DNA of 64,000 bases from Bordetella pseudohinzii (GCF_000657795.2 NZ_JHEP02000001.1:186001-250000); one strand, 5' to 3'; positions 8,274 through 16,955 are shown, numbered from the stretch's first letter. The notes: generated from the letters alone by a model not told the origin. A program made the numbers and translations.

Positions 8274-8729
8274 TCAAGCGCGAGACCGCCGTGCCGGTTT
8301 GGACGGCGGCAGCTTGCACACCTCGGTGTCCTCGGGACGCAAGACCCCGCCGGCCTGGCAGCGCGGCTGCATGTCGGCCAACGGCTTGCCATGCCGTTTG
8401 TCGACCAGCACCGAGTGCGCCTCGCCCGGCGCATAGAGGTGGCGCTCGCCCCACTGGCGCAGGCTGACGATGAGCGGAAACAGATCGCGGCCCATGTCGG
8501 TGAGCTGGTACTCGTGATGCGGCCCGGCCGGCACGGTCTCCAGGATGCCGGCCTGCACCAGCTTGCGCAGCCGGTCGGCCAGCATATTGCGCGCGATGCC
8601 CAGGTTTTTCTGGAACCCATTGAAACGGCGCTCGCCGTCGAAAGCGTCGCGCAGGATCAGCAAGGCCCAGCGGTCGCCCAAGAGGCCCGCGCCGCGCGCC
8701 ACCGGGCAGGGGGTGTATTCGGACGCCAT
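8274..8729 (-). CDS. HxlR family winged-helix transcriptional regulator
   Basis: The 151-residue protein has the HxlR winged-helix core: CPVARGAGLLGDRWALLILRDAF, then the recognition region NLGIARNMLADRLRKLVQAGIL and the wing YQLTDMGRDL. HxlR proteins often sense electrophiles or redox stress. A tail of about 50 residues after the DNA-binding domain includes two cysteines (CQAGG, VCKLPP) and is rich in basic residues. It is divergent from the MFS gene at 8819 and is probably its regulator; the intervening 89 bp are AT-rich for this genome. Confidence 0.9.
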   Translation of the reverse strand: MASEYTPCPVARGAGLLGDRWALLILRDAFDGERRFNGFQKNLGIARNMLADRLRKLVQAGILETVPAGPHHEYQLTDMGRDLFPLIVSLRQWGERHLYAPGEAHSVLVDKRHGKPLADMQPRCQAGGVLRPEDTEVCKLPPSKPARRSRA

Positions 8730-8738
8730 GTCCCGGCC

Positions 8739-8818
8739 TATATCCCTACGATTGACAAGGTTGCATTTTAAAACTTCGGTCTCTACACTCGCAACGGTTT
8801 TAATTTGAAACCGACATC
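8739..8818. promoter_or_regulatory. AT-rich divergent control region between HxlR and MFS genes
   Basis: This is the only AT-rich spot in the neighbourhood. It holds TTGACA (8752-8757) and two related blocks, TTGCATTTTAAAAC (8761-8774) and GGTTTTAATTTGAAACC, each with dyad character. They are plausible HxlR sites; no -10 box at standard spacing was found for the TTGACA. Confidence 0.4.
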
Positions 8819-10030
8819 ATGCAAACCGCGCGAGACCTCCCCGCCCCGCTGGTGGCCCTGTTTGCCGTGGCCTGCGGCATCAGCGTGGCCAATGTCTATT
8901 ACGCCCAGCCGTTGCTCGACGCCCTGGCGGCCGACTTCGGCATCGCGCGCGGCGCGGTGGGCGGCGTCATCACGGCCACGCAGATCGGCTGCGGCCTGGC
9001 CTTGCTGTTTGTCGTGCCCTTGGGCGATATCTGGCCGCGCAAACGCCTCCTGCTCATCCAGCTGGCCTTGCTCACCCTCACCCTGCTGGGCCTGGCCGCG
9101 AGCCGCCACGGCGGCCTGCTGCTGGCCGGCATGCTGGCCCTGGGCCTGCTGGGCACGGCCATGACCCAGGGCCTCATCATCTACGCGGCCGCCGCCGCGG
9201 GCGAGCACCAGCGCGGCGCCGTGGTGGGCGCCGCCCAGGGCGGCGTCATGGCCGGCCTGCTGCTGGCGCGCACGGTCTCCGGCCTGATCGCCGACCTGGC
9301 GGGCTGGCGCGCCGTCTACCTCGTTTCCGCGCTGTTCTGCCTGCTGCTGTCGCTCTGCCTGGCGCGCCTGCTGCCCGCGCCGGCGCCCGCCCAGGCCATG
9401 CGCTACCGCGATCTGCTGGCTTCGCTGGCGCAGCAGCTGCGGCGCAATCCCGTGCTGCGCGCGCGCGGCCTGCTGGGCTTCTGGATTTTCGCGGTGCTGG
9501 GCCTGTTCTGGAGCGCCATGGCCCTGCCGCTGGCCGATGCCGGGCTGTCGACCGCGGCCATCGGCGCCTTCGGCCTGCTGGGCGTGGCCGGCGCGCTGGG
9601 CGCGGCGCGCGCCGGACGGCTGGCCGACCAGGGCCATGCCCAGGCCACCACGGGCTGGGCCCTGGCGCTGATGCTGCTGTCCTGGCTGCCGCTGGCCGCC
9701 CTGGGCCAATCGCTCTGGTGGCTGGCCCTGGGCATCGTCATGCTGGACCTGGCCGTGCAGGCGGTGCATGTGACCAACCAAAGCCTCATCCTGGCCGCGC
9801 CGCCCGCCTTGCATGGACGGTTGATCGGCGGCTACATGCTGTTCTATGCCGCCGGCAGCGGCGCCGGCGCCCTGCTCACCACCCATCTGTACGCCTGGGC
9901 CGGATGGCCGGCCGTCTGCGCCGCGGGCGCGGCGGCCAGCGCCTGCGCCCTGCTCTGCTGGCGCGCCGCCTTCAGCGCAGAAAGCGCTGCTCCAGCTCGC
10001 GCATCGCGGCATCGCCCTGCAGGGCGATGA
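8819..10030 (+). CDS. MFS transporter (YnfM-like), divergent from HxlR regulator
   Basis: The 403-residue permease has 12 apparent helices. ISVANVYYAQPLLDALAADFGI at the start and PLGDIWPRK in loop 2-3 are typical of the YnfM/arabinose-efflux-like group. It is predicted to export a drug or metabolite. Its 5' region faces the HxlR regulator. Its last 59 bases overlap the 3' end of the convergent phosphonopyruvate hydrolase gene, so the C-terminal residues after the last helix are probably dispensable. Confidence 0.88.
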   Translation: MQTARDLPAPLVALFAVACGISVANVYYAQPLLDALAADFGIARGAVGGVITATQIGCGLALLFVVPLGDIWPRKRLLLIQLALLTLTLLGLAASRHGGLLLAGMLALGLLGTAMTQGLIIYAAAAAGEHQRGAVVGAAQGGVMAGLLLARTVSGLIADLAGWRAVYLVSALFCLLLSLCLARLLPAPAPAQAMRYRDLLASLAQQLRRNPVLRARGLLGFWIFAVLGLFWSAMALPLADAGLSTAAIGAFGLLGVAGALGAARAGRLADQGHAQATTGWALALMLLSWLPLAALGQSLWWLALGIVMLDLAVQAVHVTNQSLILAAPPALHGRLIGGYMLFYAAGSGAGALLTTHLYAWAGWPAVCAAGAAASACALLCWRAAFSAESAAPARASRHRPAGR

Positions 10031-10844
10031 TGTCGTTGACCGTGGGCAGCTGCGCATCCACGCCAGCAATGCCGCCTTCGGCGCGGATGCGCGCGAAGAC
10101 CTCGCGCATGGCGCCGACCGCGGCGCGGATGGCATGATTGCCGTAAATCACCACGCCCACCTTGCCCAGCGCCGCGATATCGGCCTCGCGCAATTGCGGA
10201 TAGGCCGTGGGCACCAGGACCAGCGGCGCCTCGCCGCGCCAGGCGCGCACGAAGTCCAGGATCTCGTCCGGGGTCTTCTGCTTGGAATGGATGAGGATGG
10301 CGTCGGCGCCCGCCTCGACATAGGCGCTGGCGCGCCGCAAGGCCTCGGCCTGGCCGAGGCCGGCGATCAAGGCCTCGACGCGCGCGATGACCACGAAATC
10401 CGGATCGCGCCGCGCCGCCACCGCGGCCGCCACCTTGCCCTGGAAGGTCTCGATGGGCACCAGCTCCTGGCGCGCGCGCTCGCGCAGGCTGGTGTCCTTG
10501 GGAAAGTGCTTGTCCTCCATGACGACGGCCGACACGCCGGCGGCTTCGAACTGCGGCAATACATAGGCGACGTTGACGGCGTTGCCAAAGCCGGTGTCGA
10601 TGTCGGCGATGACGGGCGCGCGCACGCGCGCGGCCATGGCGCGCATCATGTCCAGATGCGTGGACAGCGACAGAATGCTGGCGTCGGGCACGGCATGGCT
10701 GGCCGACAGCTCGAAGCCGCTGCCCCAGATCCCGTCGAAGCCGGCCTGCTCGGCCAGCAAGGCCGACAAAGGATTGTGGGCCGCCATGGCGGTGAACAGC
10801 CGGCCTTCGCGCAGCGCCTGGCGCAATACCTGGTGACGATTCAT
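9972..10844 (-). CDS. pphA: Phosphonopyruvate hydrolase (PEP mutase/isocitrate lyase superfamily)
   Basis: The 290-residue enzyme is expected to cleave phosphonopyruvate to pyruvate and phosphate (EC 3.11.1.3), releasing phosphorus from a C-P compound. It follows the Variovorax PphA sequence closely as I recall it. DIDTG at 81-85 and MEDK at 109-112 supply metal and substrate ligands. The gating loop KDTSL (116-120) has Thr118, the hydrolase residue, where PEP mutase has Asn. A GGAG ribosome site precedes ATG 10844. No other phosphonate gene is nearby, so the substrate source, for example phosphonoalanine transamination, must be encoded elsewhere. Confidence 0.9.
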   Translation of the reverse strand: MNRHQVLRQALREGRLFTAMAAHNPLSALLAEQAGFDGIWGSGFELSASHAVPDASILSLSTHLDMMRAMAARVRAPVIADIDTGFGNAVNVAYVLPQFEAAGVSAVVMEDKHFPKDTSLRERARQELVPIETFQGKVAAAVAARRDPDFVVIARVEALIAGLGQAEALRRASAYVEAGADAILIHSKQKTPDEILDFVRAWRGEAPLVLVPTAYPQLREADIAALGKVGVVIYGNHAIRAAVGAMREVFARIRAEGGIAGVDAQLPTVNDIIALQGDAAMRELEQRFLR

Positions 10845-11019
10845 TCAAAGTCTCCGCATCGGATGCTGGCGGCCACTGTAATGCCAGCCGCCGCCGGCGC
10901 GCAAACCATGCCGTTGCATCCGGCGACGAGACGTAACCCCAGGGGCCGCATCGGCGGCGATAGCATGGAATCGCAGGCCCGCCCTGCCCATCGCCAACCT
11001 GTCCTGCAAGGAGGATGCC

Positions 11020-11199
11020 ATGCCCGCCAAATCGAAAGCCCAGCAGATGGCCGCCGGCGCCGCCCTGGCCGCCAAACGGCATGAAACACCGGTCGGATCG
11101 CTCAAGGGCGCCTCGCGCCAGATGTACGACTCCATGACCGAAAAACAGTTGGAAGCATTCGCCCATACCAAGCGGCGCGGCAAACCGCGTCACGCTTGA
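11020..11199 (+). CDS. Small DUF3008 family protein
   Basis: The 59-codon gene starts MPAKSKAQQMAAGAAL after a strong AAGGAGG and ends KRRGKPRHA. It matches the DUF3008 pattern: an N-terminal MPAKSKAQQ, a central LKGASRQMYDSMTE and a C-terminal HTKRRGKP. The protein is basic, soluble and of unknown function; family members are often stress- or stationary-phase-associated. It ends 8 bases before the inverted repeat of the XRE gene and may share its transcript. Confidence 0.85.
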   Translation: MPAKSKAQQMAAGAALAAKRHETPVGSLKGASRQMYDSMTEKQLEAFAHTKRRGKPRHA

Positions 11200-11207
11200 C
11201 AGCATTC

Positions 11208-11234
11208 CATATTCGGGAAAAACTCCCGAATATG
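11208..11234. promoter_or_regulatory. Perfect 11-bp inverted repeat over the XRE start codon
   Basis: CATATTCGGGA (11208-11218), spacer AAAAC, TCCCGAATATG (11224-11234). The right arm ends in the ATG of the XRE-cupin gene and the repeat takes the place of a ribosome-binding site. Best read as an autoregulatory operator for that regulator, possibly also an mRNA hairpin masking the start. Confidence 0.65.
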
Positions 11235-11783
11235 GAAAACACCCAACAAGCCCTCGACCAGCAGCTCGCCCAGCGCCTGAAGGCCCTGCGCATGGAGCGC
11301 GGCTGGTCGCTGGACGAACTGGCGCGGCGCAGCGAGGTCAGCCGAGCCACGCTGTCGCGGCTGGAAAACGCCGAAGTCAGCCCCACGACCAGCGTGCTCG
11401 GCCGCCTGTGCGCGGCCTTCGGACTCACGCTATCGCGCCTGCTGCGCATGGTCGAGGAAGACTTCCCGGCCCATGTGCCGCTGGCCGGCCAGGCCATCTG
11501 GCGCGATGCCGGCTTCACCCGCCGCTCGGTCTCCCCGCCCGCGCGCAACCTCGCCGGCGAAGTGCTGGCCTGCGAGCTCGCCCCCGGCACCTGTATCGAT
11601 TACGACGCGCCGCCGCGCCCCGGTCTGGAACATCATCTGGTGCTCATGCAGGGCGATCTCGACATGACGGTCGATGGCCGGCGCCACCTGCTGGCGCCCG
11701 GCGACTGCCTGCGCTACCAGCTGCATGGCGCCAGCCGCTTTCTCACCCGCGCCGGCGCGCAGTATTTTCTCTTCCTCCTCTGA
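11232..11783 (+). CDS. XRE family regulator with C-terminal cupin domain
   Basis: The 183-residue protein has a helix-turn-helix at about residues 15-70 (WSLDELARRSEVSRATLSRLE) and a single cupin barrel at about 100-183, where LEHHLVLMQGDLDM and HLLAPGDCLRYQ supply the usual cupin motifs. XRE-cupin regulators generally repress catabolic genes and sense small ligands through the cupin. ATG 11232 lies inside a perfect inverted repeat and lacks a normal ribosome site. The GNAT gene starts 8 bases after its stop and is probably cotranscribed. Confidence 0.9.
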   Translation: MENTQQALDQQLAQRLKALRMERGWSLDELARRSEVSRATLSRLENAEVSPTTSVLGRLCAAFGLTLSRLLRMVEEDFPAHVPLAGQAIWRDAGFTRRSVSPPARNLAGEVLACELAPGTCIDYDAPPRPGLEHHLVLMQGDLDMTVDGRRHLLAPGDCLRYQLHGASRFLTRAGAQYFLFLL

Positions 11784-11791
11784 CCCCAGCC

Positions 11792-12328
11792 ATGACCACC
11801 CTCCAAGCCACGCGCATCAGCGCCCTGTCGGCCAGCGAGCTCGACACCCACCTGCCGGCCCTGGCCGACGTGCTGCACGCCTGTGTCGCCGGCGGCGCCA
11901 GCGTCAACTTCCTGCTGCCCTACTCGCGGGAAAACGCCGCGGCCTTCTGGCGCGACAAGGTCAGGCCCGGCGTGCAAAGCGGCGGGCTATGCCTGCTGGC
12001 GGCCTGGCGCGGCGACGTGCTGGAGGGCACGGTGCAACTGGACCTGGACACCCCGCCCAACCAGCCGCACCGCGCCGAAGTCCGCAAGCTGCTGGTGCAT
12101 CCGCGCGCCCGCCGCCTCGGCCTGGCGCGCGCCCTGATGCGCGAAGTCATGGCCGAGGCGGCGCGGCGCGAGCGGCATTTGCTGACCCTGGATACCGTGA
12201 GCGACAGCCCGGCCGAGGCCCTGTACCGCTCGCTGGGTTTCGAAGTGGCGGGCCGCATCCCCGGCTACGCCATCGAACCCCACGGCGCGCGCGCCGAGTC
12301 CACCACGCTGATGTACCGCCGGGCCTGA
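11792..12328 (+). CDS. GNAT family N-acetyltransferase
   Basis: The 178-residue protein has the acetyl-CoA-binding strand-loop-helix around KLLVHPRARRLGLARALM and a C-terminal EALYRSLGFEVAGRIPGYA. This is typical of GNATs that acetylate small molecules or toxins; NFLLPYSRENAAAFW resembles the N-terminal region of some antibiotic- or wild-fire-toxin-type acetyltransferases, but the match is not specific. It lies 8 bases after the XRE-cupin gene, which probably controls it. Confidence 0.87.
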   Translation: MTTLQATRISALSASELDTHLPALADVLHACVAGGASVNFLLPYSRENAAAFWRDKVRPGVQSGGLCLLAAWRGDVLEGTVQLDLDTPPNQPHRAEVRKLLVHPRARRLGLARALMREVMAEAARRERHLLTLDTVSDSPAEALYRSLGFEVAGRIPGYAIEPHGARAESTTLMYRRA

Positions 12329-12336
12329 GGCCTCGC

Positions 12337-13011
12337 TCACAGGCGGCGCAGGGCCTGCATCACCGCCTCGGTGGACATGACATCGGCATATTTCTGGTTC
12401 ATGTCGAACAGGCTGGCCTTGTGCGGCGTACTGCCGCGGTCGTAGACGCATTCGGCCGGCACGACGACATGGAAGTTGTACGAGAAGGCGTCGACCACAC
12501 TGGCCCGCACACAGCCGCTGGTGGTGCAGCCCGCCACCACCAGCGTGTCCGCGCCCAGGTCCACCAGATGGCTGACCAGCGCCGTGCCGAAGAAGGCACT
12601 GGGATGTTTCTTGGGCACCAGGATATCCCTCTCGCGCGGCGCCACCGCCTCGACAAAGTCGTAGCCATGCGCCGGGATGTCCATGATGGCGGGCACCTTG
12701 GCGCCGAGCCGACCGGCATCGGTGCTCACCTTGAGCGCGACATGCGGATACAGCACCGGCCAGTCGCGCTCACGAAATAGCGCCAGCAATGGCCGCAGGG
12801 CGTCGACCGCCTGCCAGCCGGCCTCGCCGCAGGCCGTGGGATACTCTTTCATCGCCTCGCCAATCGGCTGGCGCAAGGTGCCAACCGTGCGGTACTGCAC
12901 GTCGATGATCAGCAGCGCGGGCCGCCGGCCCAGCCCCGCCCGCCGGCCAAAGCCGGCCTGTTGATAGATCTCGATTTCCTGCGCGGGAATCACGTCGGAC
13001 CAGATACTCAT
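12337..13011 (-). CDS. Isochorismatase-fold cysteine hydrolase (N-carbamoylsarcosine amidase-like)
   Basis: The 224-residue enzyme has a D37/K134/C167 triad in LLIIDVQY, LVPKK and TTSGCVRAS, with the K-to-C spacing (33) seen in N-carbamoylsarcosine amidase. This group hydrolyses amide or carbamoyl C-N bonds with a cysteine nucleophile (maleamate, nicotinamide, carbamoylsarcosine). I start at MSIWSDVIP (13011), which has GGAG 6 bases upstream. It diverges from the LysR gene and flanks a cluster with a creatinase-like M24 enzyme and a cyclic-imidase-like deacetylase, suggesting a late amidase step in one pathway. Confidence 0.85.
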   Translation of the reverse strand: MSIWSDVIPAQEIEIYQQAGFGRRAGLGRRPALLIIDVQYRTVGTLRQPIGEAMKEYPTACGEAGWQAVDALRPLLALFRERDWPVLYPHVALKVSTDAGRLGAKVPAIMDIPAHGYDFVEAVAPRERDILVPKKHPSAFFGTALVSHLVDLGADTLVVAGCTTSGCVRASVVDAFSYNFHVVVPAECVYDRGSTPHKASLFDMNQKYADVMSTEAVMQALRRL

Positions 13012-13081
13012 TCTCTTCTCCATCGATTTACACTAGCGTGGTTATGGGTAATGCATACAGGCCGGCAGGCCGCCCGACTCC

Positions 13082-14041
13082 ATGAGCCATTTCGATGAGC
13101 ACGGCAGCGGCCAGGGGAAGTTCACCCTGCTGCGCCGCATCCCTTCCCTGATTACCTTGCGCGCCTTCGAAAGCGTGGCCCGGCATGGCTCCTGCACCCG
13201 GGCGGCCGACGAACTGGGCGTATCGACCGCCGCGGTCAGCCAGCAGATCAAGCTGCTGGAAAATCTCCTGGGCTGCGAACTGTTCAAGCGCCATGACCGC
13301 AAGTTCATCCTCACCAACGCGGGCGAAGCCTGCCTGCCGGAGCTGCGCAAAAGCTTCGATCACCTGATCAACGCCATCGGCCAGGTCAACGCCCGCAAGT
13401 TCCGCCGCCGCTTCAACCTTTCCTCGCCGCCATCGCTGGCCGCGCGCTGGCTCATCCCCCACTTCAACGAACTCGTCGAAGGCCTGGAGGAATGCGACAT
13501 CTGGGTGTCCACCTCGCTGGTGCCTTTTCATCTCGACGACACCAATATCGACCTGGCCATCATTCACGGCAGCGGCAAGTTCTTCAATCAGCAAAGCACG
13601 CTGCTGATGCCCTCGCTGGAGGTGCCGGTCTGCGCGCCCAGCCTCTTGCAACATCATCCGCTGGACCGCCCAGCGGACCTGCGCCACCACTGCCTGGTGC
13701 ACGAGATGGCCGAGGTCGACGACACGGCCGTACCCTCCTGGAAAAAATGGCTCGAAGACCGCGACATCCGTGACGTCGACCATGAAACCGGGCCGCGCTT
13801 CTCCAACCCCAATCTGGTCGTCGAGGCCGCCCTGGCCGGCGCGGGCGTGGCGCTGGCGCGCGGCGCCTTGGTCACCCGCGAGCTGGCCAGCGGCCAACTG
13901 CTCAGCCCCTTCGGCCGCCCGGAGCCCGGCCACGCCGGCTATTACCTGGTGCGCAATCCCACCTCCGAGCACCAGGACCTGGCCGATGTGCTCGGCGAGC
14001 GGATCAAGCATCTGGTGGCCCGCAGCGGCTTCGCCGGCTAG
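13082..14041 (+). CDS. LysR family regulator (GcvA-like)
   Basis: The 319-residue protein has an N-terminal winged helix (LRAFESVARHGSCTRAADELGVS) and a GcvA-type substrate-binding domain (RFNLSSPPSLAARWLIPHF). It diverges from the amidase gene (58 to 70 bp depending on the amidase start) and converges on the M24 gene, with the two stop codons sharing a CTAG. Its position in the middle of the nitrogen-compound cluster makes it the likely regulator of both the amidase and the M24-deacetylase-SDR-Bug set. Confidence 0.9.
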   Translation: MSHFDEHGSGQGKFTLLRRIPSLITLRAFESVARHGSCTRAADELGVSTAAVSQQIKLLENLLGCELFKRHDRKFILTNAGEACLPELRKSFDHLINAIGQVNARKFRRRFNLSSPPSLAARWLIPHFNELVEGLEECDIWVSTSLVPFHLDDTNIDLAIIHGSGKFFNQQSTLLMPSLEVPVCAPSLLQHHPLDRPADLRHHCLVHEMAEVDDTAVPSWKKWLEDRDIRDVDHETGPRFSNPNLVVEAALAGAGVALARGALVTRELASGQLLSPFGRPEPGHAGYYLVRNPTSEHQDLADVLGERIKHLVARSGFAG

Positions 14042-15315
14042 CCGATCTCCAGCAATTCACGGTCGGTCGGCACCAGTGCGGCGGCGCCCTGGGCGCCGAT
14101 CCGCACCGAGTCTTCCAGGTGGGCGCCGCCATGCTCCGAGTCGCGGTAGAAGACCTCGAAATTGACCACCGAGTCTGGTTCGAGGACCCAGCCCCGCGAG
14201 ACATGCCCAGGCTCGGCGTAATCGAAGATGTCCAGCCCGATCGGATGCAGCGTGAGCGTGGTGGCTTCGGGTCGAAAACCATGCTTGCGCATGACCTCCG
14301 CGGCCAGGCCGGCGATCTCCGCCGTATGCACGCCCGCCTTCATCGCGGCCTCGCCCACCTCGAGCGCCGTCCGCACCGCCTGGAACATACGGCGCTGCGC
14401 CGCCGAAGCCGGGCCGATGATGGCGGTGCGGGCCATGTCGGCGCGGTAAAGACGGTATTCGCAGATCGCGTCCATCACCACCACGTCGCCCGGCGCGAAG
14501 CGCTTGCGCTCCACATAGTCGTGATCCAGGACAAAGCTTCCGTCCGGGCCGCTGTTGAACAGCATGCCGCGCTCCCCCAAGGGCTTGGCGCCCTGCGCGG
14601 CCAGGGCATTGCGATAGGCCTGGACCATGTCGGCCCAGGGACCATCAGCGCGCACCGCGCCGGCGGCGGCGCCCAGGGCGGCGATGTTGATCCGCGCGGC
14701 CCGAGTCAGCAGCGCGATCTCGTTTTCGGTCTTGACCGCCCGGATACGCCGCAGCAGGGGCCGCGCGTCGATGATCCGAGCACGCCCGCCCAAAGCCGCT
14801 CTCAAAGTGTCGTGGTAGCGCATGTCGTCGCAGGCCACCACCAGCTCGCGATCGCCGAAATGCTGCTGGACATAACCGACGATGGCGCTGGCTAGATCCT
14901 CGCTTCGGTTGCCCGCCGTGCGGGCGATGAGCTCGCGCAAAGGCTGGCGCAAATCGGTCTCCACCCCCTGCCCGGCCGCGATGTCCTTGAGCAGGGTGCC
15001 GGCGCTGGACCAGGGCGACCCGTAGACACGCAACTCGGGCAGCCAGGTCGGCTTGGTGGCCTGATAGGCCAAGTCATACTCCTGGATCACCAGGGCGGCA
15101 TCCACCCCGGCGCTTGCGGGGATCAACGCACAGGCCCAGTCATCGTAAAACTGGCACAGCGTCGAATCGGAATAGTGCCCGGATAGGTAATACAGCGCAT
15201 CATTTTCCTTGGCGCAGATCAGGTCCACCCCGTCAGCTTTCATGAAGGCGCGCACGCGCGCGAGATCGGCCAAGGCCTGGGCGGGCGCGGCGATGGCGTT
15301 GTCCGGTGTGTTCAT
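14038..15315 (-). CDS. M24 metallopeptidase-family hydrolase (creatinase/Xaa-Pro peptidase-like)
   Basis: The 425-residue enzyme has a creatinase N-terminal domain and a pita-bread catalytic domain. All five metal ligands are in place: D282, D293 (11 apart), H357, E387 and E401. A metal site that complete points to a peptidase- or DMSP-lyase-like metal enzyme rather than metal-free creatinase. The start is MNTPDNAIAA (15315), overlapping the deacetylase stop (ATGA), so the genes are coupled. The substrate is unknown; neighbours suggest an amide or cyclic imide derivative rather than a peptide. Confidence 0.87.
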   Translation of the reverse strand: MNTPDNAIAAPAQALADLARVRAFMKADGVDLICAKENDALYYLSGHYSDSTLCQFYDDWACALIPASAGVDAALVIQEYDLAYQATKPTWLPELRVYGSPWSSAGTLLKDIAAGQGVETDLRQPLRELIARTAGNRSEDLASAIVGYVQQHFGDRELVVACDDMRYHDTLRAALGGRARIIDARPLLRRIRAVKTENEIALLTRAARINIAALGAAAGAVRADGPWADMVQAYRNALAAQGAKPLGERGMLFNSGPDGSFVLDHDYVERKRFAPGDVVVMDAICEYRLYRADMARTAIIGPASAAQRRMFQAVRTALEVGEAAMKAGVHTAEIAGLAAEVMRKHGFRPEATTLTLHPIGLDIFDYAEPGHVSRGWVLEPDSVVNFEVFYRDSEHGGAHLEDSVRIGAQGAAALVPTDRELLEIG

Positions 15316-16214
15316 AGCTTCGATTCCTGCAAAGAAGGGATGAGGTCCAGCGTGGCCGCATGCTCGGCGATGCGTCCGGGCGTGGTGAGCCACACATCGC
15401 CAGCGTGGCGGGCGATGTGCGCCAGTACGCGGCGCAGGATGCCGACCCGATGAGGCTGCCCCATCAGAAAGGTATGGATGGAGACCGCGTAGACCTGGGG
15501 CGTGTGCGCCGATTCGCGCAACTGCTGGTCAAAAGCCGCGATCAGCATGGCCTCGAAATCACGGTCCGACAGGCCGCGATTGATGAGCGCCGGGATGTCA
15601 TTCAGTTCCATCGAGGGATAGGGCACGGCCAGGATAGGACCGTTGTCGGTGCGGAAGTACTGAGGCTGGTCGTCGAACCACCAATCCAGCATGTAACGGT
15701 AGCCGGTCTCCACCAGCAGCTCGGGCGTCTGCGCGCTTTGCGAAATGAACGGCCCCAGCCAGCCCTGCGGACGCTTGCCTTCTTCCTTGAGCATCCGTTC
15801 ACGTACGGCGATAAGGACCTCGCGCTCCTGCTCGGGCGTCATGTCCAGCTGTCTTTCCGAGTTGGTCCGACCATGCCCGACGAACTCGTCGCCGCGCGCG
15901 CGAAACGGCTCAAGAATCTCGGGGCAGGCGTCATAGACCGACAGATTCACCAGCACGGCCAGCGGACAAGCCTCGAAGGCTTCGACGATGCGGCCGATAC
16001 CAACGCGATTGCCGTAGTCGCGATAGGCAAACCCCCGGTGATAGGGCGCCGCCGGCATGGTGGTGAAGTCGGGCCCGGGATTGCGGCCGAATTCGAAGGC
16101 TTCCACGTTCAGGGCAAAGTAGACCGCCAGGCGGCTGCCATTGGGCCATTCATAGGCCGGCCGGCCATGCATCTGCGAAAACGGGTAGCGCGTGTGCTTG
16201 ATATCGAAAACCAT
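15312..16214 (-). CDS. Polysaccharide deacetylase-fold amidohydrolase (PuuE/cyclic-imidase-like)
   Basis: The 300-residue NodB-fold protein aligns best in style with the PuuE allantoinase/cyclic imide hydrolase branch, not with sugar deacetylases: FGRNPGPDF, YRDYGNRVGIGRI, GHGRTNSE (113-120) and LDWWFDDQP are hallmarks. This branch opens ring C-N bonds in allantoin or cyclic imides. No signal peptide is seen, so it acts in the cytoplasm. It overlaps the M24 gene (ATGA) and follows the SDR gene by 12 bases, so it is in the middle of a four-gene operon that starts with a Bug receptor. Confidence 0.85.
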   Translation of the reverse strand: MVFDIKHTRYPFSQMHGRPAYEWPNGSRLAVYFALNVEAFEFGRNPGPDFTTMPAAPYHRGFAYRDYGNRVGIGRIVEAFEACPLAVLVNLSVYDACPEILEPFRARGDEFVGHGRTNSERQLDMTPEQEREVLIAVRERMLKEEGKRPQGWLGPFISQSAQTPELLVETGYRYMLDWWFDDQPQYFRTDNGPILAVPYPSMELNDIPALINRGLSDRDFEAMLIAAFDQQLRESAHTPQVYAVSIHTFLMGQPHRVGILRRVLAHIARHAGDVWLTTPGRIAEHAATLDLIPSLQESKL

Positions 16215-16226
16215 AGGGTCTCCTGG

Positions 16227-16955
16227 CTAGTGAATCAGGTAGCCGCCGTCGGCGATCAGGGTCTGGCCGTTGAACGAGCGCGCCTGGCCAGAAATCAGGA
16301 AGGCCGCGATACGCGCGATCTCCTCCGGCTCGATCATTCGGCCATCCGGCACCCGCGACATCAGCCGCTCGCGCGCCTGCTGGCTCAGGTTGTCCGTCAT
16401 ATTGGTGCGCAGCACGCCCGGGGCGAGCGCGAAGCTGCGGATGCCGAAAGGCGCCCATTCGCGCGCCGCGTTGCGCGTGAACTGCACCAGGCCGGCCTTG
16501 CTCACGCTGTAGATGGCACGATCGGCCTCGCTGGCGAAGGCCAGCTGCGAGGCGATATTGACGATGGTGCCGCCCGCCTGTTTCATCCGCTGGGCGGCGA
16601 TCATGGCCAGGATGATGGCGCCGGTGAGATTGACCCCGAGCAAGTGGCCGACCTCGTCGATCGCGGTATCGAACAACGGTTTGCGCAGCATATAGCCGGC
16701 GTTGTTGATCAAGACGTCGATCTGGTCCAACCCCGAGAGGGCCTGGACCAGGGACGCGGGCTGCGCCTGGTCGCAGGCCGCGAAATCGTGTCCGCCGCCC
16801 AGTTCGCCGACCAGCGCGGCCAGCGTGTCGGCTTGCTGATCCAGCAGCATCAGGCGGGCGCCCTGCCCGGCGAACTCGCTGGCGAAGGCGCGGCCGAGCC
16901 CGCCGCAAGCGCCGCTGATCACGATGCGCTTGCCGGTAAATTCGTTTTTGTTCAC
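16227..16955 (-). CDS. Short-chain dehydrogenase/reductase
   Basis: The 242-residue classical SDR has the cofactor loop SGACGGLGR (14-22), NNAG (84-87) and a catalytic S136, Y149, K153 set. It ends GQTLIADGGYLIH like FabG-type enzymes. It should oxidise or reduce a hydroxyl/keto group using NAD(P). It sits between the Bug receptor and the deacetylase in a minus-strand operon, so its substrate is probably the same imported nitrogen compound or its ring-opened product. Confidence 0.9.
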   Translation of the reverse strand: MNKNEFTGKRIVISGACGGLGRAFASEFAGQGARLMLLDQQADTLAALVGELGGGHDFAACDQAQPASLVQALSGLDQIDVLINNAGYMLRKPLFDTAIDEVGHLLGVNLTGAIILAMIAAQRMKQAGGTIVNIASQLAFASEADRAIYSVSKAGLVQFTRNAAREWAPFGIRSFALAPGVLRTNMTDNLSQQARERLMSRVPDGRMIEPEEIARIAAFLISGQARSFNGQTLIADGGYLIH

